64,000 nt of DNA from Streptomyces lincolnensis (GCF_021173675.1 NZ_JAIHON010000004.1:124001-188000), one strand, 5' to 3'. Positions 7,614 through 16,957 are shown, numbered from the stretch's first letter. Numbers and translations are program-made. Notes: generated by a model not told the origin, from the sequence alone.

Positions 7614-8897
7614 ATGCTCGCGTCCATGGGGAGCCTCTTCGCCGAGCTGGCCCGGCGGGCGTCGACCAACGCCCGCCGTGAGGTCGAGACATACACGCGT
7701 GAGATCCCGGAGTTCGGGTTCCTGCACAAGGACCCCCGGGCCCGGTCCGACACGCTGGAGCACGCGCTGTGGCTCCGGCGTCGTACCATCGAACTGTCTC
7801 CGGACAACGACGAGTTGAGCCGCGACGACCTGGGCTACATCGCGTCGATCGGGGAGCAGCGGGCGGGCGCGGGGATGTCGCTCGACGCGCGGCAGCGGGT
7901 GCTGCGCCTGCACACCGAGCTCATGCTGCGTGAGATCAACGAGGCGACCGAGGCCCAGCGCGGCGGCGGTGTCGACGAACTCATGCGCATGATGACCTGG
8001 TTCGCCCCGCAGGGTGAACGCGGCATCGTCGCCTACCGCCAGGGATTCGTGCGCGTACTGCGCCGCCGAATTCCGTACATCGAACAGGTCGCCCTGCTCA
8101 CCCGGTCATTGCTCGACGGAGATCCGATTTCGGCGGAACTCGCCGAGGCCCTCGACATGGAACTTCCGGATCACTGCGCGGTGACGGTGTTCCGACTTCC
8201 GGACCGGCCCCCCGTCGATCGTTTCCTGGAAAGCGAGATCGAGACGCTGGTGAAGAGCCACCGGACGCCGGTCATGTGGGGACCGGAGGGCGAGGACGGA
8301 AGCGGTGAGCTGATCGCCCTGCTTCCCCCGCTTCCCCCGTTTCCCCTGCTTCCTGGGGTCCCCGGCACGCCGACAGCGGAGAATCCACCGCCCCACACCG
8401 TCCCCGGCCTCTTGTCCGATCCCACCCCGGACCACCTGCCGGACCTCGATCTCGTACGGGACTTCGCCCGCGCCCTCGGCCGCCCCTGCGCCGTCGGCAC
8501 CGCCACCGCACCGCTGCCGGAACTGGCCGACGCGCTGGACCGCGCCCGGCGGATCAGCCGGGCGGCGCCTCTCCGCCGGACCCCGGCCCGGCTGCGGCCG
8601 CACACCCTGGCCGACGTGTTCGTCGAACTCGCCGTCGCGGAGGTGCCGTTCGTCGACGACTGGCTGCGCACGGTGGCCCGTCGCCTGGAGACCGGCCCCG
8701 ACCTCCTCGCCACCCTCGACGCGTACTACCGCCACGACATGCACCGCGGTGCCACGGCGACCGCGCTCAACGTCCATACCCGCACCCTGGACTACCGCCT
8801 GCGCCGGGTCCGCGAACTCACGGGCATCAACCCCGGCTCGACGCGTGGCGTGCGTACGCTCAGCGCGGTCGTGACCCGGCACTTGTCGGGGGCGTGA
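7614..8897 (+). CDS. PucR/CdaR-type helix-turn-helix regulator
   Basis: DNA-binding regulator of 427 aa. The C-terminal part has the PucR-family HTH: LLATLDAYYRHDMHRG, then TALNVHTRTLDYRLRRVREL near residues 375-415. The N-terminal half is helical (LMLREINEATEAQ...) and resembles the RsbR/sensor-like region of this group. A Pro/Leu-rich linker is encoded by a short CTTCCCCCG-type repeat near 8322-8350. ATG 7614 is preferred over an upstream start because the leading residues are not conserved-looking; ATG 7626 is possible. Divergent from the DUF4394 gene. The effector is unknown. Confidence 0.82.
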   Translation: MLASMGSLFAELARRASTNARREVETYTREIPEFGFLHKDPRARSDTLEHALWLRRRTIELSPDNDELSRDDLGYIASIGEQRAGAGMSLDARQRVLRLHTELMLREINEATEAQRGGGVDELMRMMTWFAPQGERGIVAYRQGFVRVLRRRIPYIEQVALLTRSLLDGDPISAELAEALDMELPDHCAVTVFRLPDRPPVDRFLESEIETLVKSHRTPVMWGPEGEDGSGELIALLPPLPPFPLLPGVPGTPTAENPPPHTVPGLLSDPTPDHLPDLDLVRDFARALGRPCAVGTATAPLPELADALDRARRISRAAPLRRTPARLRPHTLADVFVELAVAEVPFVDDWLRTVARRLETGPDLLATLDAYYRHDMHRGATATALNVHTRTLDYRLRRVRELTGINPGSTRGVRTLSAVVTRHLSGA

Positions 8898-9019
8898 GGC
8901 CGAATGCGTCGGCGGGTCGCCGCTGTCGTGGGGTCACGGTCGTCTGGTCACTGTCGTCGGGCTGATGCCGTCGGACTGGCGCCGCCGGGCCGTTGCCGTC
9001 GGGGCGCGGTCGCGCGGTG

Positions 9020-10141
9020 CTAGGACGGGACAGGGGCGGCGGTGTCCGTGTCCGGTCCGTCGGCTCCCGGGTCCTGGGAGGGCTCGCCGAGCTGCTCACG
9101 CACGTAGCCCCAGCCCACCGCGATCAGCGCGGCGACCGGTACGGCGAGCAGGCTGCCCACGATGCCGGCGAGACTGCCGCCCAGCGTCACCGCCAGCAGG
9201 ATCACGGCCGCGTGGAGGCCGAGCCCACGGCTCTGGATCATGGGCTGGAACACGTTGCCCTCGAGCTGCTGCACCACCACGATGATGGCCAGCACGATCA
9301 GCGCGTCCGTCAGGCCGTTGGAGACCAGCGCGATGAGCACCGCGACGAAACCGGCGAACAGCGCACCGATGATCGGCACGAACGCGGAGACGAAGGTCAG
9401 CACGGCCAGCGGGAGCACCAGCGGTACCCCCAGGATCCACAGGCCCAGGCCGATCAGGACGGCGTCGAGCAGACCGACGGCCGCCTGGGACCGCACGAAC
9501 GACCCCAGGGTGTCCCAGCCCCGCGCGGCCACGGTCGGCACGTCGGTGGCGAGCCGGCCGGGCAGCTGACGGGCGAGCCATGGCAGGAACCGCGGGCCGT
9601 CCTTGAGGAAGAAGAACATCAGGAACAGGGCCAGGACGGCGCTGACCAGCCCGTTCAGTACGGTGCTCACTCCCGTGACGACAGCGCCGGCCAGGTTGCC
9701 GAGACTGTCCTGGGCGCGGGAGACCGCCGAGTCGAAGGCCTTGTTGACCTGGGCGTCATCGATGTTCAACGGCGGCCCGGCGGCCCACTCCCGCACCTCC
9801 TGAACGCCCTTGAACACCCCGTCGGTCAGTTCCCCGGACTGGGATGCCACCGGTACCGCGATCAGCGCCACGACACCCATGCAGACCAACAGGAACAGCA
9901 CCGTCACGAACGACGCGGCGAGGGCGGGCTTCCACCCGTGCCGCCGCAGGAACCGAGTCGGCGGCCAGGTCAGCGTGGTCAGCAGCAGACCGATCACGAG
10001 CGGCCAGACGACCGGCCACATCCGCCCCAGGACCCACAGAGCCACCGCGAGCATCAGGAGGACGAGCAGCAACTCCCCGGAGACCCGCGCCGATGTACGC
10101 AGCGCGGCCCGGGCCTTCGTGGAACTCAACGTGGCAGTCAC
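9020..10141 (-). CDS. AI-2E family transporter (TqsA/PerM-like)
   Basis: Polytopic membrane protein of 373 aa from a GTG start. It has eight or so predicted helices, the AI-2E family core (LFLMFFFLKDG), a soluble segment around residues 100-150, and the conserved region VPIIGALFAGFVAVLIAL followed by VVQQLEGNVFQPMIQSRGLGLHA. The family includes autoinducer-2 exporters and Na+/H+ antiporters; most actinobacterial members have no assigned substrate. The C-terminus is a short acidic tail. No operon partner: the next minus-strand gene (msrA) lies upstream, 38 nt from its start. Confidence 0.9.
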   Translation of the reverse strand: MTATLSSTKARAALRTSARVSGELLLVLLMLAVALWVLGRMWPVVWPLVIGLLLTTLTWPPTRFLRRHGWKPALAASFVTVLFLLVCMGVVALIAVPVASQSGELTDGVFKGVQEVREWAAGPPLNIDDAQVNKAFDSAVSRAQDSLGNLAGAVVTGVSTVLNGLVSAVLALFLMFFFLKDGPRFLPWLARQLPGRLATDVPTVAARGWDTLGSFVRSQAAVGLLDAVLIGLGLWILGVPLVLPLAVLTFVSAFVPIIGALFAGFVAVLIALVSNGLTDALIVLAIIVVVQQLEGNVFQPMIQSRGLGLHAAVILLAVTLGGSLAGIVGSLLAVPVAALIAVGWGYVREQLGEPSQDPGADGPDTDTAAPVPS

Positions 10142-10179
10142 GGATGCACCCTACGGGGACCCGGGGCACGTCCACATCG

Positions 10180-10857
10180 CTACTCGACCGCGGCCTCCGA
10201 AGCGGTGACCACGCCGGTCGGGCAGGACACGCCCGTCCCGCCGATGCCGCAGTACCCTGCCGGATTCTTGTCGAGGTACTGCTGGTGGTACCCCTCGGCC
10301 GGATAGAAGGGGCGGCCCTCGGACGGCAGGATCTCCGTGGTGATCGTGCCGTGGCCGGAGCTGGTGAGGGCCTTCTGGTACGCGGCGCGGGAGGCTTCGG
10401 CGGCCGCCGCCTGGGCCGGGGTGTGGGTGTGGAGGGCGGAGCGGTACTGGGTGCCGACGTCGTTGCCCTGGCGGAAGCCCTGGGTGGGGTCGTGGGACTC
10501 CCAGAAGGTCCTGAGGAGGCGCTCGTAGGAGACGAGGGCCGGGTCGAAGACCACGCGGACGACCTCGGTGTGGCCCGTCAGCCCCGAGCAGACCTCTTCG
10601 TAGGTGGGGTTCTCGGTGTGGCCGCCCTGGTAGCCGACGAGGGTGGTCCAGACGCCGACCGGGAGCTGCCAGAACTTGCGCTCGGCTCCCCAGAAGCAGC
10701 CGAGGGCGAAGTCGGCGATCTCGTACCCCTCGGGGTAGGGGCCGAGCAGGGGGGTGCCGAGGACGGTGTGGCGGTCGGGGACGGTGAACATCGGCTCCGG
10801 GCGCCCCTTCAGCGCCTGCTCGGGAGTGGGCAGGACGGGCGTACGGCCGAACAGCAT
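10180..10857 (-). CDS. msrA: Peptide-methionine (S)-S-oxide reductase
   Basis: Cytoplasmic repair enzyme (225 aa) reducing methionine-S-sulfoxide in proteins and free methionine. The catalytic motif GCFWG (Cys54) and the C-terminal EGYHQQYL are intact. Late cysteines (GYCGIGG...SCPTG) provide resolving residues for thioredoxin recycling. The N-terminal extension of about 45 residues ([19 protein letters not shown]) is normal for actinobacterial MsrA. Start ATG 10857. The frame stays open upstream without a stop, but that upstream sequence belongs to a disrupted coding remnant. Confidence 0.97.
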   Translation of the reverse strand: MLFGRTPVLPTPEQALKGRPEPMFTVPDRHTVLGTPLLGPYPEGYEIADFALGCFWGAERKFWQLPVGVWTTLVGYQGGHTENPTYEEVCSGLTGHTEVVRVVFDPALVSYERLLRTFWESHDPTQGFRQGNDVGTQYRSALHTHTPAQAAAAEASRAAYQKALTSSGHGTITTEILPSEGRPFYPAEGYHQQYLDKNPAGYCGIGGTGVSCPTGVVTASEAAVE

Positions 10858-10859
10858 GG

Positions 10860-11390
10860 GCGGGCTCCTCTTCGTCTCCTCGCCGGCCCCGGTCCCGGGT
10901 CTCCTGGTCTCGTCGAACCGATCCGGGCGGCACCCGGACCAACGACCGGGCGCCGCCCCGAATTCCGTCGACGGGCCCGGCCGGGCCGATGCCGACGCGT
11001 TCGCCAGGGGGAGGGCGTCGACGAGGGCGTGGACGCAGCCGTCCACCAGGCGGAACCGGCGGTGCACTTCGCCCGCTTGCCGCCCCGGATGTTCCCGGCC
11101 GGCGCCACGGTGCCGCGGACCCGCACGATCGCCGCGCCCGGGTCGTCGGGGCGGGCGGTCTCCCAGATCGGCGGCCGGGTGTCGTCTTGGGCGGGGAGGG
11201 AGGCGAGCCGGCCGCTGTGGACCGCGCGGTGAAACGAGTGGCGCTCCCGGTCCCGCCGCTCGGCCTCGCGTCGAGCAGGGCCGCAGCGGGCAACTCGTAC
11301 GTGCCGAGCTCGTAGCCGTACGCGCCGCGTCGGCCCCCGATCGCGCAACCGCAGCTCGGCTCGGGCGCCCCGTCGGCGCGGTCTCGGTGG
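10860..11390 (-). pseudogene. Frame-disrupted coding remnant between msrA and a membrane-protein gene
   Basis: This 530-bp minus-strand stretch has no single good reading frame. Three pieces in different frames have the strong GC third-position bias of real genes: about 11340-11250 ([17 protein letters not shown]), 11246-11060 ([20 protein letters not shown], then [19 protein letters not shown]) and about 11075-10950 ([20 protein letters not shown]). They fit one ancestral protein broken by two frameshifts. I do not recognise the product. A sequencing artefact would give the same picture. The last piece is in frame with msrA and has no stop before it. Confidence 0.45.
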
Positions 11391-12509
11391 TCAGTGCGGC
11401 AGGGTCGCCGGGCTGCCGCCGTTCGCCTCGTAGCCCGCGACCGCCAGGGCCCGGTAGACCGCGAACTCCGCCGCCGGGTCGGGGGACAGGGTCCAGGGGA
11501 GGGCGCCGACATGGCCGTCGATGTGGACGAGCTGGCTCATCGCCTCCGCCCAGCGCTCGGAACGCACCAGGAAGAAGACCAGCAGATGCCGCACGTGCGC
11601 CAGCATCGGGTCGTCGGCGCGGGCGGAGTGGACGGCGTGCAGCGCGCCGTGGATCGCCTTGGTCACGACCTCGCTCTGGTAGAAACCGCTGACCAGGTTC
11701 ACCTCGGGCAGGTGCTCGAAGACCGCGAAGAGCGGCATGGCGGCCAGCAGGGAGCCTCTCGGCGCCCGCGCGGCCGCGGCCTCCGCGAAGTCGTACGCCA
11801 GCGCCCGCGAGCCGTGCCACTTCTCGCACCAGTAGTGCAGCGCGGCCAGATGCGCCCCCATGTGGTTCGGGGCGCGGTCCAGGATCTTCAGCCACAGCTG
11901 CTCGAACTCCGGCCGGGGATACGCCAGGCCGCGCGCCACCGACAGCTCGATGATGTACGGGATCGGGTCACCGGGGGCGAGCAGCGCCGCGTCGCCGCAC
12001 GCCGCCTTCGCCTCCTCCATGATGATCCGGAACTCGTCGGTGCCGGGCGTCGCCGTCCGCCACGCCTGCTGCACCAGGAACTCCGCGTGCACGGCCGCGC
12101 CGCCCGCGTCCTTGGGCGCCTCGGCCCGCCACACCCTCAGCCGCTGCCCGCCCGGCGACTCGCTGACACCGCCCGGCCGCTGCCGCAGCTCCAGCGAGGC
12201 GGCACCGGCGAAGGCCTGCACACGCTGCCAGCGCAGCTCGCCCTCGGTCTCGGTGCCGGCCAGCAGCTGTGAGGCCGCCTTGTGGTCCTGCGAGCGCTGC
12301 ACCACGTCCAGGACGTCCAGCAGGTCCTGGTCGGGGCCGGGCATCCGGATGTCCAGCTCCTCCTGCTGCGCGAACCCGTAGTTCGCGGGGTCCGCGGCGT
12401 CCGGGTGGCCGGGGTGGACCTGCTCGATTCCGCCCCGGCGGCGCCGCATGACGGGGAGCAGCACGAAGCCCAGCATGACCAGCGCGATCAGAACCCAGAG
12501 GATTTCCAT
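11391..12509 (-). CDS. Single-pass membrane protein with helical repeat-like cytoplasmic domain
   Basis: Protein of 372 aa. One N-terminal transmembrane helix ([20 protein letters not shown]) is followed by a basic RRRR stop-transfer and a long alpha-helical soluble part. The region around residues 160-330 ([41 protein letters not shown]) looks like degenerate TPR-type helices. I cannot assign a function. It is conserved-looking, with strong coding bias, and is divergent from cystathionine gamma-synthase by about 150 bp. No enzyme motif is seen. Confidence 0.8.
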   Translation of the reverse strand: MEILWVLIALVMLGFVLLPVMRRRRGGIEQVHPGHPDAADPANYGFAQQEELDIRMPGPDQDLLDVLDVVQRSQDHKAASQLLAGTETEGELRWQRVQAFAGAASLELRQRPGGVSESPGGQRLRVWRAEAPKDAGGAAVHAEFLVQQAWRTATPGTDEFRIIMEEAKAACGDAALLAPGDPIPYIIELSVARGLAYPRPEFEQLWLKILDRAPNHMGAHLAALHYWCEKWHGSRALAYDFAEAAAARAPRGSLLAAMPLFAVFEHLPEVNLVSGFYQSEVVTKAIHGALHAVHSARADDPMLAHVRHLLVFFLVRSERWAEAMSQLVHIDGHVGALPWTLSPDPAAEFAVYRALAVAGYEANGGSPATLPH

Positions 12510-12659
12510 GTCTCAAGGGTTCCAGACGCCGCCGACAATTGGCCAACCCGGCCGGCGGCCTGTGGACAACTTCCGCGATCGCCGCTTCGGCGGCCGGGTA
12601 GACCGTCCCCGACCTCGGCGTCCGCCATCGGCCCCGTCGGCGGGCTACGCTCGGGGCCC

Positions 12660-13814
12660 ATGAGTGACAGGCACATCAGTCAGCACTTCGAGACCCTGGC
12701 GATCCACGCGGGCAACACCGCGGATCCCCTCACCGGCGCGGTCGTCCCGCCGATCTACCAGGTCTCGACCTACAAGCAGGACGGCGTGGGCGGCCTGCGC
12801 GGGGGCTACGAGTACAGCCGTAGCGCCAACCCCACCAGGACGGCCCTGGAGGAGAACCTCGCGGCCCTGGAGGGCGGCCGTCGCGGCCTCGCGTTCGCGT
12901 CCGGACTGGCGGCCGAGGACTGCCTGTTGCGTACGCTGCTCAGCCCCGGCGACCACGTGGTCATCCCCAACGACGCGTACGGCGGCACGTTCCGGCTGTT
13001 CGCCAAGGTGGTCTCCCGGTGGGGGGTGGAGTGGTCGGTGGCCGACACCTCCGACGCCGCCGCGGTACGGGCCGCCATCACGCCCAAGACCAAGGCCGTG
13101 TGGGTGGAGACGCCCTCCAACCCGCTGCTCGGGATCACCGACATCGCCACGGTCGCCCAGGTCGCGCACGACGCGGGCGCCCGGCTCGTCGTGGACAACA
13201 CCTTCGCCACGCCGTATCTCCAGCAGCCGCTGTCCCTCGGCGCGGACGTCGTGGTGCACTCCCTGACCAAGTACATGGGCGGCCACTCGGACGTCGTCGG
13301 CGGCGCGCTGGTCGTCAGCGACCCCGACCTCGGCGAGGAGCTGGCGTACCACCAGAACGCCATGGGCGCGGTCGCCGGGCCCTTCGACTCCTGGCTGGTG
13401 CTGCGGGGCACCAAGACGCTGTCGGTGCGGATGGACCGGCACAGCGAGAACGCGACCAAGGTCGCCGACATGCTGACCCGGCACGCGCGCGTGAGCAGGG
13501 TTCTCTACCCGGGTCTGGAGGACCACCCCGGGCACGAGGTCGCCGCCAAGCAGATGCGGGCGTTCGGCGGCATGGTCTCCTTCCGGGTCGAGGGCGGTGA
13601 GGAGGCGGCCGTCGAGGTCTGCAACCGCGCCAAGGTGTTCACGCTGGGCGAGTCCCTGGGCGGCGTCGAGTCGCTGATCGAGCACCCCGGCCGGATGACG
13701 CACGCCTCCGCGGCCGGCTCGGCGCTGGAGGTGCCCGCCGATCTCGTACGGCTGTCCGTGGGCATCGAGAACGTCGAGGACCTGCTGGAGGACCTGCGGC
13801 AGGCGCTGGGATAG
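12660..13814 (+). CDS. metB: Cystathionine gamma-synthase / Cys-Met metabolism PLP enzyme
   Basis: PLP-dependent enzyme of 384 aa that condenses O-acylhomoserine with cysteine to cystathionine, or runs the related gamma-lyase reaction. The fold-type I signature is clear: YSRSANPTR (phosphate-contacting Tyr/Arg of the neighbouring subunit), substrate region VETPSNP, cofactor Asp in VVDNTFATPYLQQP, and the Schiff-base lysine K204 in HSLTKYMGGHSDVVGG. The C-terminal LGGVESLIEHPG(R)MTH is typical. Sequence alone does not fully separate synthase from lyase; actinobacterial context (next to ilvA and mca) favours transsulfuration. ATG 12660 immediately precedes the conserved FETLAIHAG. Confidence 0.93.
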   Translation: MSDRHISQHFETLAIHAGNTADPLTGAVVPPIYQVSTYKQDGVGGLRGGYEYSRSANPTRTALEENLAALEGGRRGLAFASGLAAEDCLLRTLLSPGDHVVIPNDAYGGTFRLFAKVVSRWGVEWSVADTSDAAAVRAAITPKTKAVWVETPSNPLLGITDIATVAQVAHDAGARLVVDNTFATPYLQQPLSLGADVVVHSLTKYMGGHSDVVGGALVVSDPDLGEELAYHQNAMGAVAGPFDSWLVLRGTKTLSVRMDRHSENATKVADMLTRHARVSRVLYPGLEDHPGHEVAAKQMRAFGGMVSFRVEGGEEAAVEVCNRAKVFTLGESLGGVESLIEHPGRMTHASAAGSALEVPADLVRLSVGIENVEDLLEDLRQALG

Positions 13815-13869
13815 CGCGGCGGGCGCTCGGACAGTCCGTGCGGTGAGGCGAGCCCGGGGACGGGCGCGT

Positions 13870-14115
13870 TCACCAGTCCAGCGGTGGGGTCGTCTCCGAG
13901 GGCGGCTCCACCCAGGGCTGGGCCACCAGCGCCCACACGACGAACGCCACCGTCGCCGCGAACAGCAGCAGCCACATCAGGCGGCGCGCCGCCTGCCTGC
14001 GGCGCAGCATCCGGCCGCCGCGGCGCATCACGTCCGCGTACAGCTCCGGCGGCACGGACGCCGGCCCGCCCTCCAGGATCTGCCGTACGAGGGCCTCCCG
14101 CCGGGGCTGGTTCAT
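13870..14115 (-). CDS. Small single-pass membrane protein next to sigma factor
   Basis: About 81 aa from ATG 14115 (GTG 14124 is in frame three codons earlier). The N-terminal part is basic and helical (NQPRREALVRQILEG), followed by one transmembrane helix (LMWLLLFAATVAFVVWALVAQ) and a short external tail ending PPLDW. It lies 79 nt downstream of a sigma-factor gene in the same orientation. Position and topology would suit a small membrane-bound anti-sigma partner, but it lacks a recognisable zinc-binding anti-sigma domain. Function unknown. Confidence 0.65.
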   Translation of the reverse strand: MNQPRREALVRQILEGGPASVPPELYADVMRRGGRMLRRRQAARRLMWLLLFAATVAFVVWALVAQPWVEPPSETTPPLDW

Positions 14116-14194
14116 GTGCCGCACCGCCTCATGAGGGGCGCTTTTCGCTGCCCATTCCCCGGCCTCATGATCACCGGCCCCGTGATCCCCGGCC

Positions 14195-14698
14195 TCATGA
14201 CGGGGCCACCTTCGCGCCGACCGGCCTGGGGGCAGGGCCCCTGGGCGGGTGCAGGAGGGTCGTCGTCGCGCGGTCGCAGATCGCCCGGACGCGTTCCTGG
14301 GGGAGGCCGAGCAGGGCGGCCGCCTGTTCCTCCGCGACCCCCTCGTACAGCCTGAGGACCAGGATCAGACGCTCCTGCGGGCTGAGCCGGGCCAGGGCGC
14401 CGGTGGCGCGGGAGCGGGTGCGGCCGAGCGCGCCGTACTGGTGCCAGGCCCCGCGCGCGAAGCGGGTGGCCAGGTACTGGCGGGTGCGGTCGTAGGGGTC
14501 CTCGCCGCGGAGCCGGTCCCAGCACGCGTACGTGTGCGCCAGGGCCAGCGTCAACAGGCGCCGCGCGCGCGGGTTGTCGTGCGGGTCCTCCGCCGTCAGC
14601 AGCGTGGCGGCATGCAGCAGCCGCCCGGCCGCGCCCGCGACGAACGCCTGGAACTCCCGGGCCCGACGCGCGCTCTGTGACGCACCCCGTCCTCGCAC
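14195..14698 (-). CDS. ECF-like RNA polymerase sigma factor
   Basis: Protein of 167 aa with the two-domain layout of an extracytoplasmic-function sigma factor. Region 2-like helices lie near residues 20-90 (LLTLALAHTYACWDRLRGEDPYDRTRQYLATR). A clear region 4 helix-turn-helix lies near residues 100-150 (LSPQERLILVLRLYEGVAEEQAAALLGLP followed by VRAICDRATTTLL). Region 2 is short and diverged, so core-polymerase binding should be confirmed. A small membrane protein follows and could be its regulator. The 291 bp upstream, to the MarR gene, shows no other gene. Confidence 0.78.
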   Translation of the reverse strand: MRGRGASQSARRAREFQAFVAGAAGRLLHAATLLTAEDPHDNPRARRLLTLALAHTYACWDRLRGEDPYDRTRQYLATRFARGAWHQYGALGRTRSRATGALARLSPQERLILVLRLYEGVAEEQAAALLGLPQERVRAICDRATTTLLHPPRGPAPRPVGAKVAPS

Positions 14699-14989
14699 CG
14701 CGCCTCCCCCTGAGGGCGATCCTGCTGATGCTCCTCATCTGAGGCCAGCCCCGGCCCGCCGGTCAAGAGCCGCGCAGCAGCGAGCCGGACCGAGGGGCGG
14801 GCGGGGCGGGGGCCGGGCAGGTGGGGCGGGCCGGGCCGACGCCGGGACGGCGACCGTCCCGCGCACGTCATGAGGAGAGCGCTCCACGCGCGCGTGCGGG
14901 AGACCACTCGGCGCGGCCTGGCCGGTGTGACGAGCCCGAGCCCCGACGAGAGCCCTGCGCGTCCGGTGCGGCAGGTGCGTCCTGCGTCC

Positions 14990-15514
14990 TCAGGAGGCCG
15001 ACGGCGGTTCCGCGTCCGGGAGTCCCTGGACCGCCATCCGGGCGGAGAGCGCGCTGTTGAAGCGCGTGAGGAGCGTGCAGAACGCCTCGCGCTCCTCCGG
15101 CGCCCAGTCGTGTGTCAGCTCGGCCATCAACTGACGCCGGGAGGAGCGCACTTCCTCCAGCCGGGACAGCCCGCGCGGGGACAACTGGAGCACCACCGCG
15201 CGCCCGTCCTCGGGGTGAGACGTGCGCTTGACCAGGCCGGTGTCGACGAGCGGAGCCACCTGCCGGGTGACCGTGGAGGAGTCGATCCCCATGCTCGCGG
15301 CCAGCGCCTTGACACCCATCGGGCCTTCCTTGTCGAGCCGGTTGAGCAGCAGGTACGCGGCTCGGTCCATCGAGTTGCGCACCTGCCCCACCCCGCCGAG
15401 CCGGGTCTGTTCGGCACGACGGGCGAAGACCGCGACCTCGTGCTGCAACGTGTCGAGAAGACCGGTGTCACCGACGGTCGTCATGTCCATCGACATTTCT
15501 GGTGTTGTGGGCAT
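14990..15514 (-). CDS. MarR-family transcriptional regulator
   Basis: Winged-helix dimeric regulator of 174 aa. The core is AAYLLLNRLDKEGPMGVKALAASMGIDSSTVTRQVAPLVDTGLVKR with the wing around TSHPEDGRAVVLQLSPRG. Flanking N- and C-terminal helices provide dimerisation. It is divergent from the threonine dehydratase gene across 145 bp, so it may act on that interval and on itself. No ligand-specific cysteine pair (OhrR type) is seen. Starts at M1 or M8 are both possible. Confidence 0.88.
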   Translation of the reverse strand: MPTTPEMSMDMTTVGDTGLLDTLQHEVAVFARRAEQTRLGGVGQVRNSMDRAAYLLLNRLDKEGPMGVKALAASMGIDSSTVTRQVAPLVDTGLVKRTSHPEDGRAVVLQLSPRGLSRLEEVRSSRRQLMAELTHDWAPEEREAFCTLLTRFNSALSARMAVQGLPDAEPPSAS

Positions 15515-15602
15515 GGCCGGGGGCTCACTTCATGAAGGGGGTGCTGGGTTGGGGGACAGGGTACGCGGCCGGAAGGCGGGTCGTACCGGGGCTGCGCAAA
15601 CC

Positions 15603-15653
15603 AGTCTCGGAGGTTGGTCACAGAGAGAGCCCGTGCGTGTGAACTGCGAGACT
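15603..15653. promoter_or_regulatory. Inverted repeat in the ilvA leader
   Basis: The arms AGTCTCG (15603-15609) and CGAGACT (15647-15653) are perfect complements separated by 37 nt, ending 6 nt before the threonine dehydratase ATG at 15660. The ATG has no strong Shine-Dalgarno sequence, and GGAGG at 15609-15613 lies just inside the left arm. It could be a leader stem affecting translation or part of a MarR operator region. This reading is tentative. Confidence 0.35.
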
Positions 15654-15659
15654 TGAGAC

Positions 15660-16889
15660 ATGAACTACCGCGAGGCCCCCTCCGTACCGCCGGTCACGCT
15701 CGACGACGTACGCGGAGCCCAGAAGATGCTCTCGGGTGTGGCGCGGACGACCGCGATGGAGGGCAGCCGGTACCTGTCCCAGCAGGTGGGCGCGCCGGTG
15801 CACCTCAAGTGCGAGAACCTCCAGCGGACCGGGTCGTTCAAGCTGCGCGGCGCCTACGTCCGTATCGCCGGACTGCTGCCCGAGGAGCGGGCCGCCGGTG
15901 TCGTCGCCGCGAGCGCGGGCAACCACGCGCAGGGCGTGGCGCTGGCGTCCTCGCTGCTCGGCGTGCGGTCCACGGTGTTCATGCCGAAGGGCGCCCCCCT
16001 GCCGAAGATCAGCGCCACCCGGGACTACGGCGCCGAGGTGCGGCTGCACGGCCAGGTGGTCGACGAGACGCTGGCCGCCGCCCAGGAGTACGCGGACAGC
16101 ACCGGGGCGGTGTTCATCCACCCCTTCGACCACCCCGACGTCATCGCCGGGCAGGGCACGGTCGGCCTGGAGATCCTGGAGCAGTGCCCGGAGGTGCGCA
16201 CCATCGTCCTGGGTATCGGCGGCGGCGGTCTCGCGGCCGGTGTCGCGATCGCGGTGAAGTACCTCCGGCCGGACGTGCGGATCGTCGGGGTGCAGGCGGC
16301 GGGCGCGGCCGCGTATCCGCCCTCGCTGGCGGCGGGGCGCCCGGTGTCGATCGAGAACCCGGCGACGATGGCCGACGGGATGAAGGTGGGGCGGCCTGGT
16401 GACGTGCCGTTCGGGATCGTCGGCGAGCTGGTGGACGAGGTGCGCACGGTCACGGAGGACGAGCTGTCCGCCGCGCTGCTGCTGTGCCTGGAGCGGGCCA
16501 AGCTGGTCGTCGAGCCGGCCGGGGCGAGCCCGGTCGCGGCGCTGCTGAGCGACCCGGGCGCCTTCGAGGGACCGGTCGTCGCGGTGCTGTCGGGCGGCAA
16601 CGTCGATCCGGTGCTGCTGCAGCGCGTCCTGCGGCACGGCATGGCCGCGCAGGGCCGCTACCTGGCCGTACGTCTCAGGCTGACGGACCGGCCCGGCGCC
16701 CTCGCGTCGCTTCTCGGGTCGTTGTCAGTGGTGGACGCTAACGTCCTCGATGTGAGTCACGTACGGACCGACCCACGGCTCGGACTCACGGAGGCGGAGG
16801 TCGAGCTGCACCTGGAGACGAAGGGGCCGGTGCACTGCGCCGAGGTCGGCCAGGCCCTGCGCGACGCGGGGTACACCGTCATCGGCTGA
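15660..16889 (+). CDS. ilvA: Threonine ammonia-lyase (threonine dehydratase) with ACT domain
   Basis: PLP enzyme of 409 aa converting threonine to 2-oxobutyrate and ammonia, the entry to isoleucine synthesis, or acting catabolically. The fold-type II lysine is K61 in TGSFKLRGA. The glycine-rich phosphate loop is GIGGGGLAAG, and the SAGNHAQGVALA motif is intact. A single C-terminal ACT domain (about residues 332-409, starting AVRLRLTDRPGALASLLG) suggests allosteric control. One short ACT domain rather than the long biosynthetic tail of E. coli IlvA resembles the TdcB-plus-ACT type found in actinobacteria. Divergent MarR upstream. Confidence 0.95.
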   Translation: MNYREAPSVPPVTLDDVRGAQKMLSGVARTTAMEGSRYLSQQVGAPVHLKCENLQRTGSFKLRGAYVRIAGLLPEERAAGVVAASAGNHAQGVALASSLLGVRSTVFMPKGAPLPKISATRDYGAEVRLHGQVVDETLAAAQEYADSTGAVFIHPFDHPDVIAGQGTVGLEILEQCPEVRTIVLGIGGGGLAAGVAIAVKYLRPDVRIVGVQAAGAAAYPPSLAAGRPVSIENPATMADGMKVGRPGDVPFGIVGELVDEVRTVTEDELSAALLLCLERAKLVVEPAGASPVAALLSDPGAFEGPVVAVLSGGNVDPVLLQRVLRHGMAAQGRYLAVRLRLTDRPGALASLLGSLSVVDANVLDVSHVRTDPRLGLTEAEVELHLETKGPVHCAEVGQALRDAGYTVIG

Positions 16890-16928
16890 GGCCGGGATTC
16901 CGCTTCGTCACTCGTTCGGGTAAGTCCA

Positions 16929-16957
16929 TTGAGAGACGCGATACATCGCGTTATGGT
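16929..16957 (+). promoter_or_regulatory. Promoter with palindromic operator in the spacer
   Basis: A candidate sigma-70-type promoter has -35 TTGAGA (16929-16934) and -10 TATGGT (16952-16957), exactly 17 bp apart. A near-perfect palindrome, ACGCGATACATCGCGT (16936-16951: 7-bp arms, 2-bp centre), fills the spacer, so a bound dimer would block polymerase directly. It lies about 125 bp upstream of the ABC exporter ATG. No repressor gene is adjacent to this transporter, so the regulator must act from elsewhere. The motif looks like a PadR/TetR-type site. Confidence 0.6.

Noticed and set aside
10180..11895. N-terminally extended MsrA
   Set aside because: The frame is open but MsrA family similarity begins at ATG 10857; upstream residues do not form a known domain.
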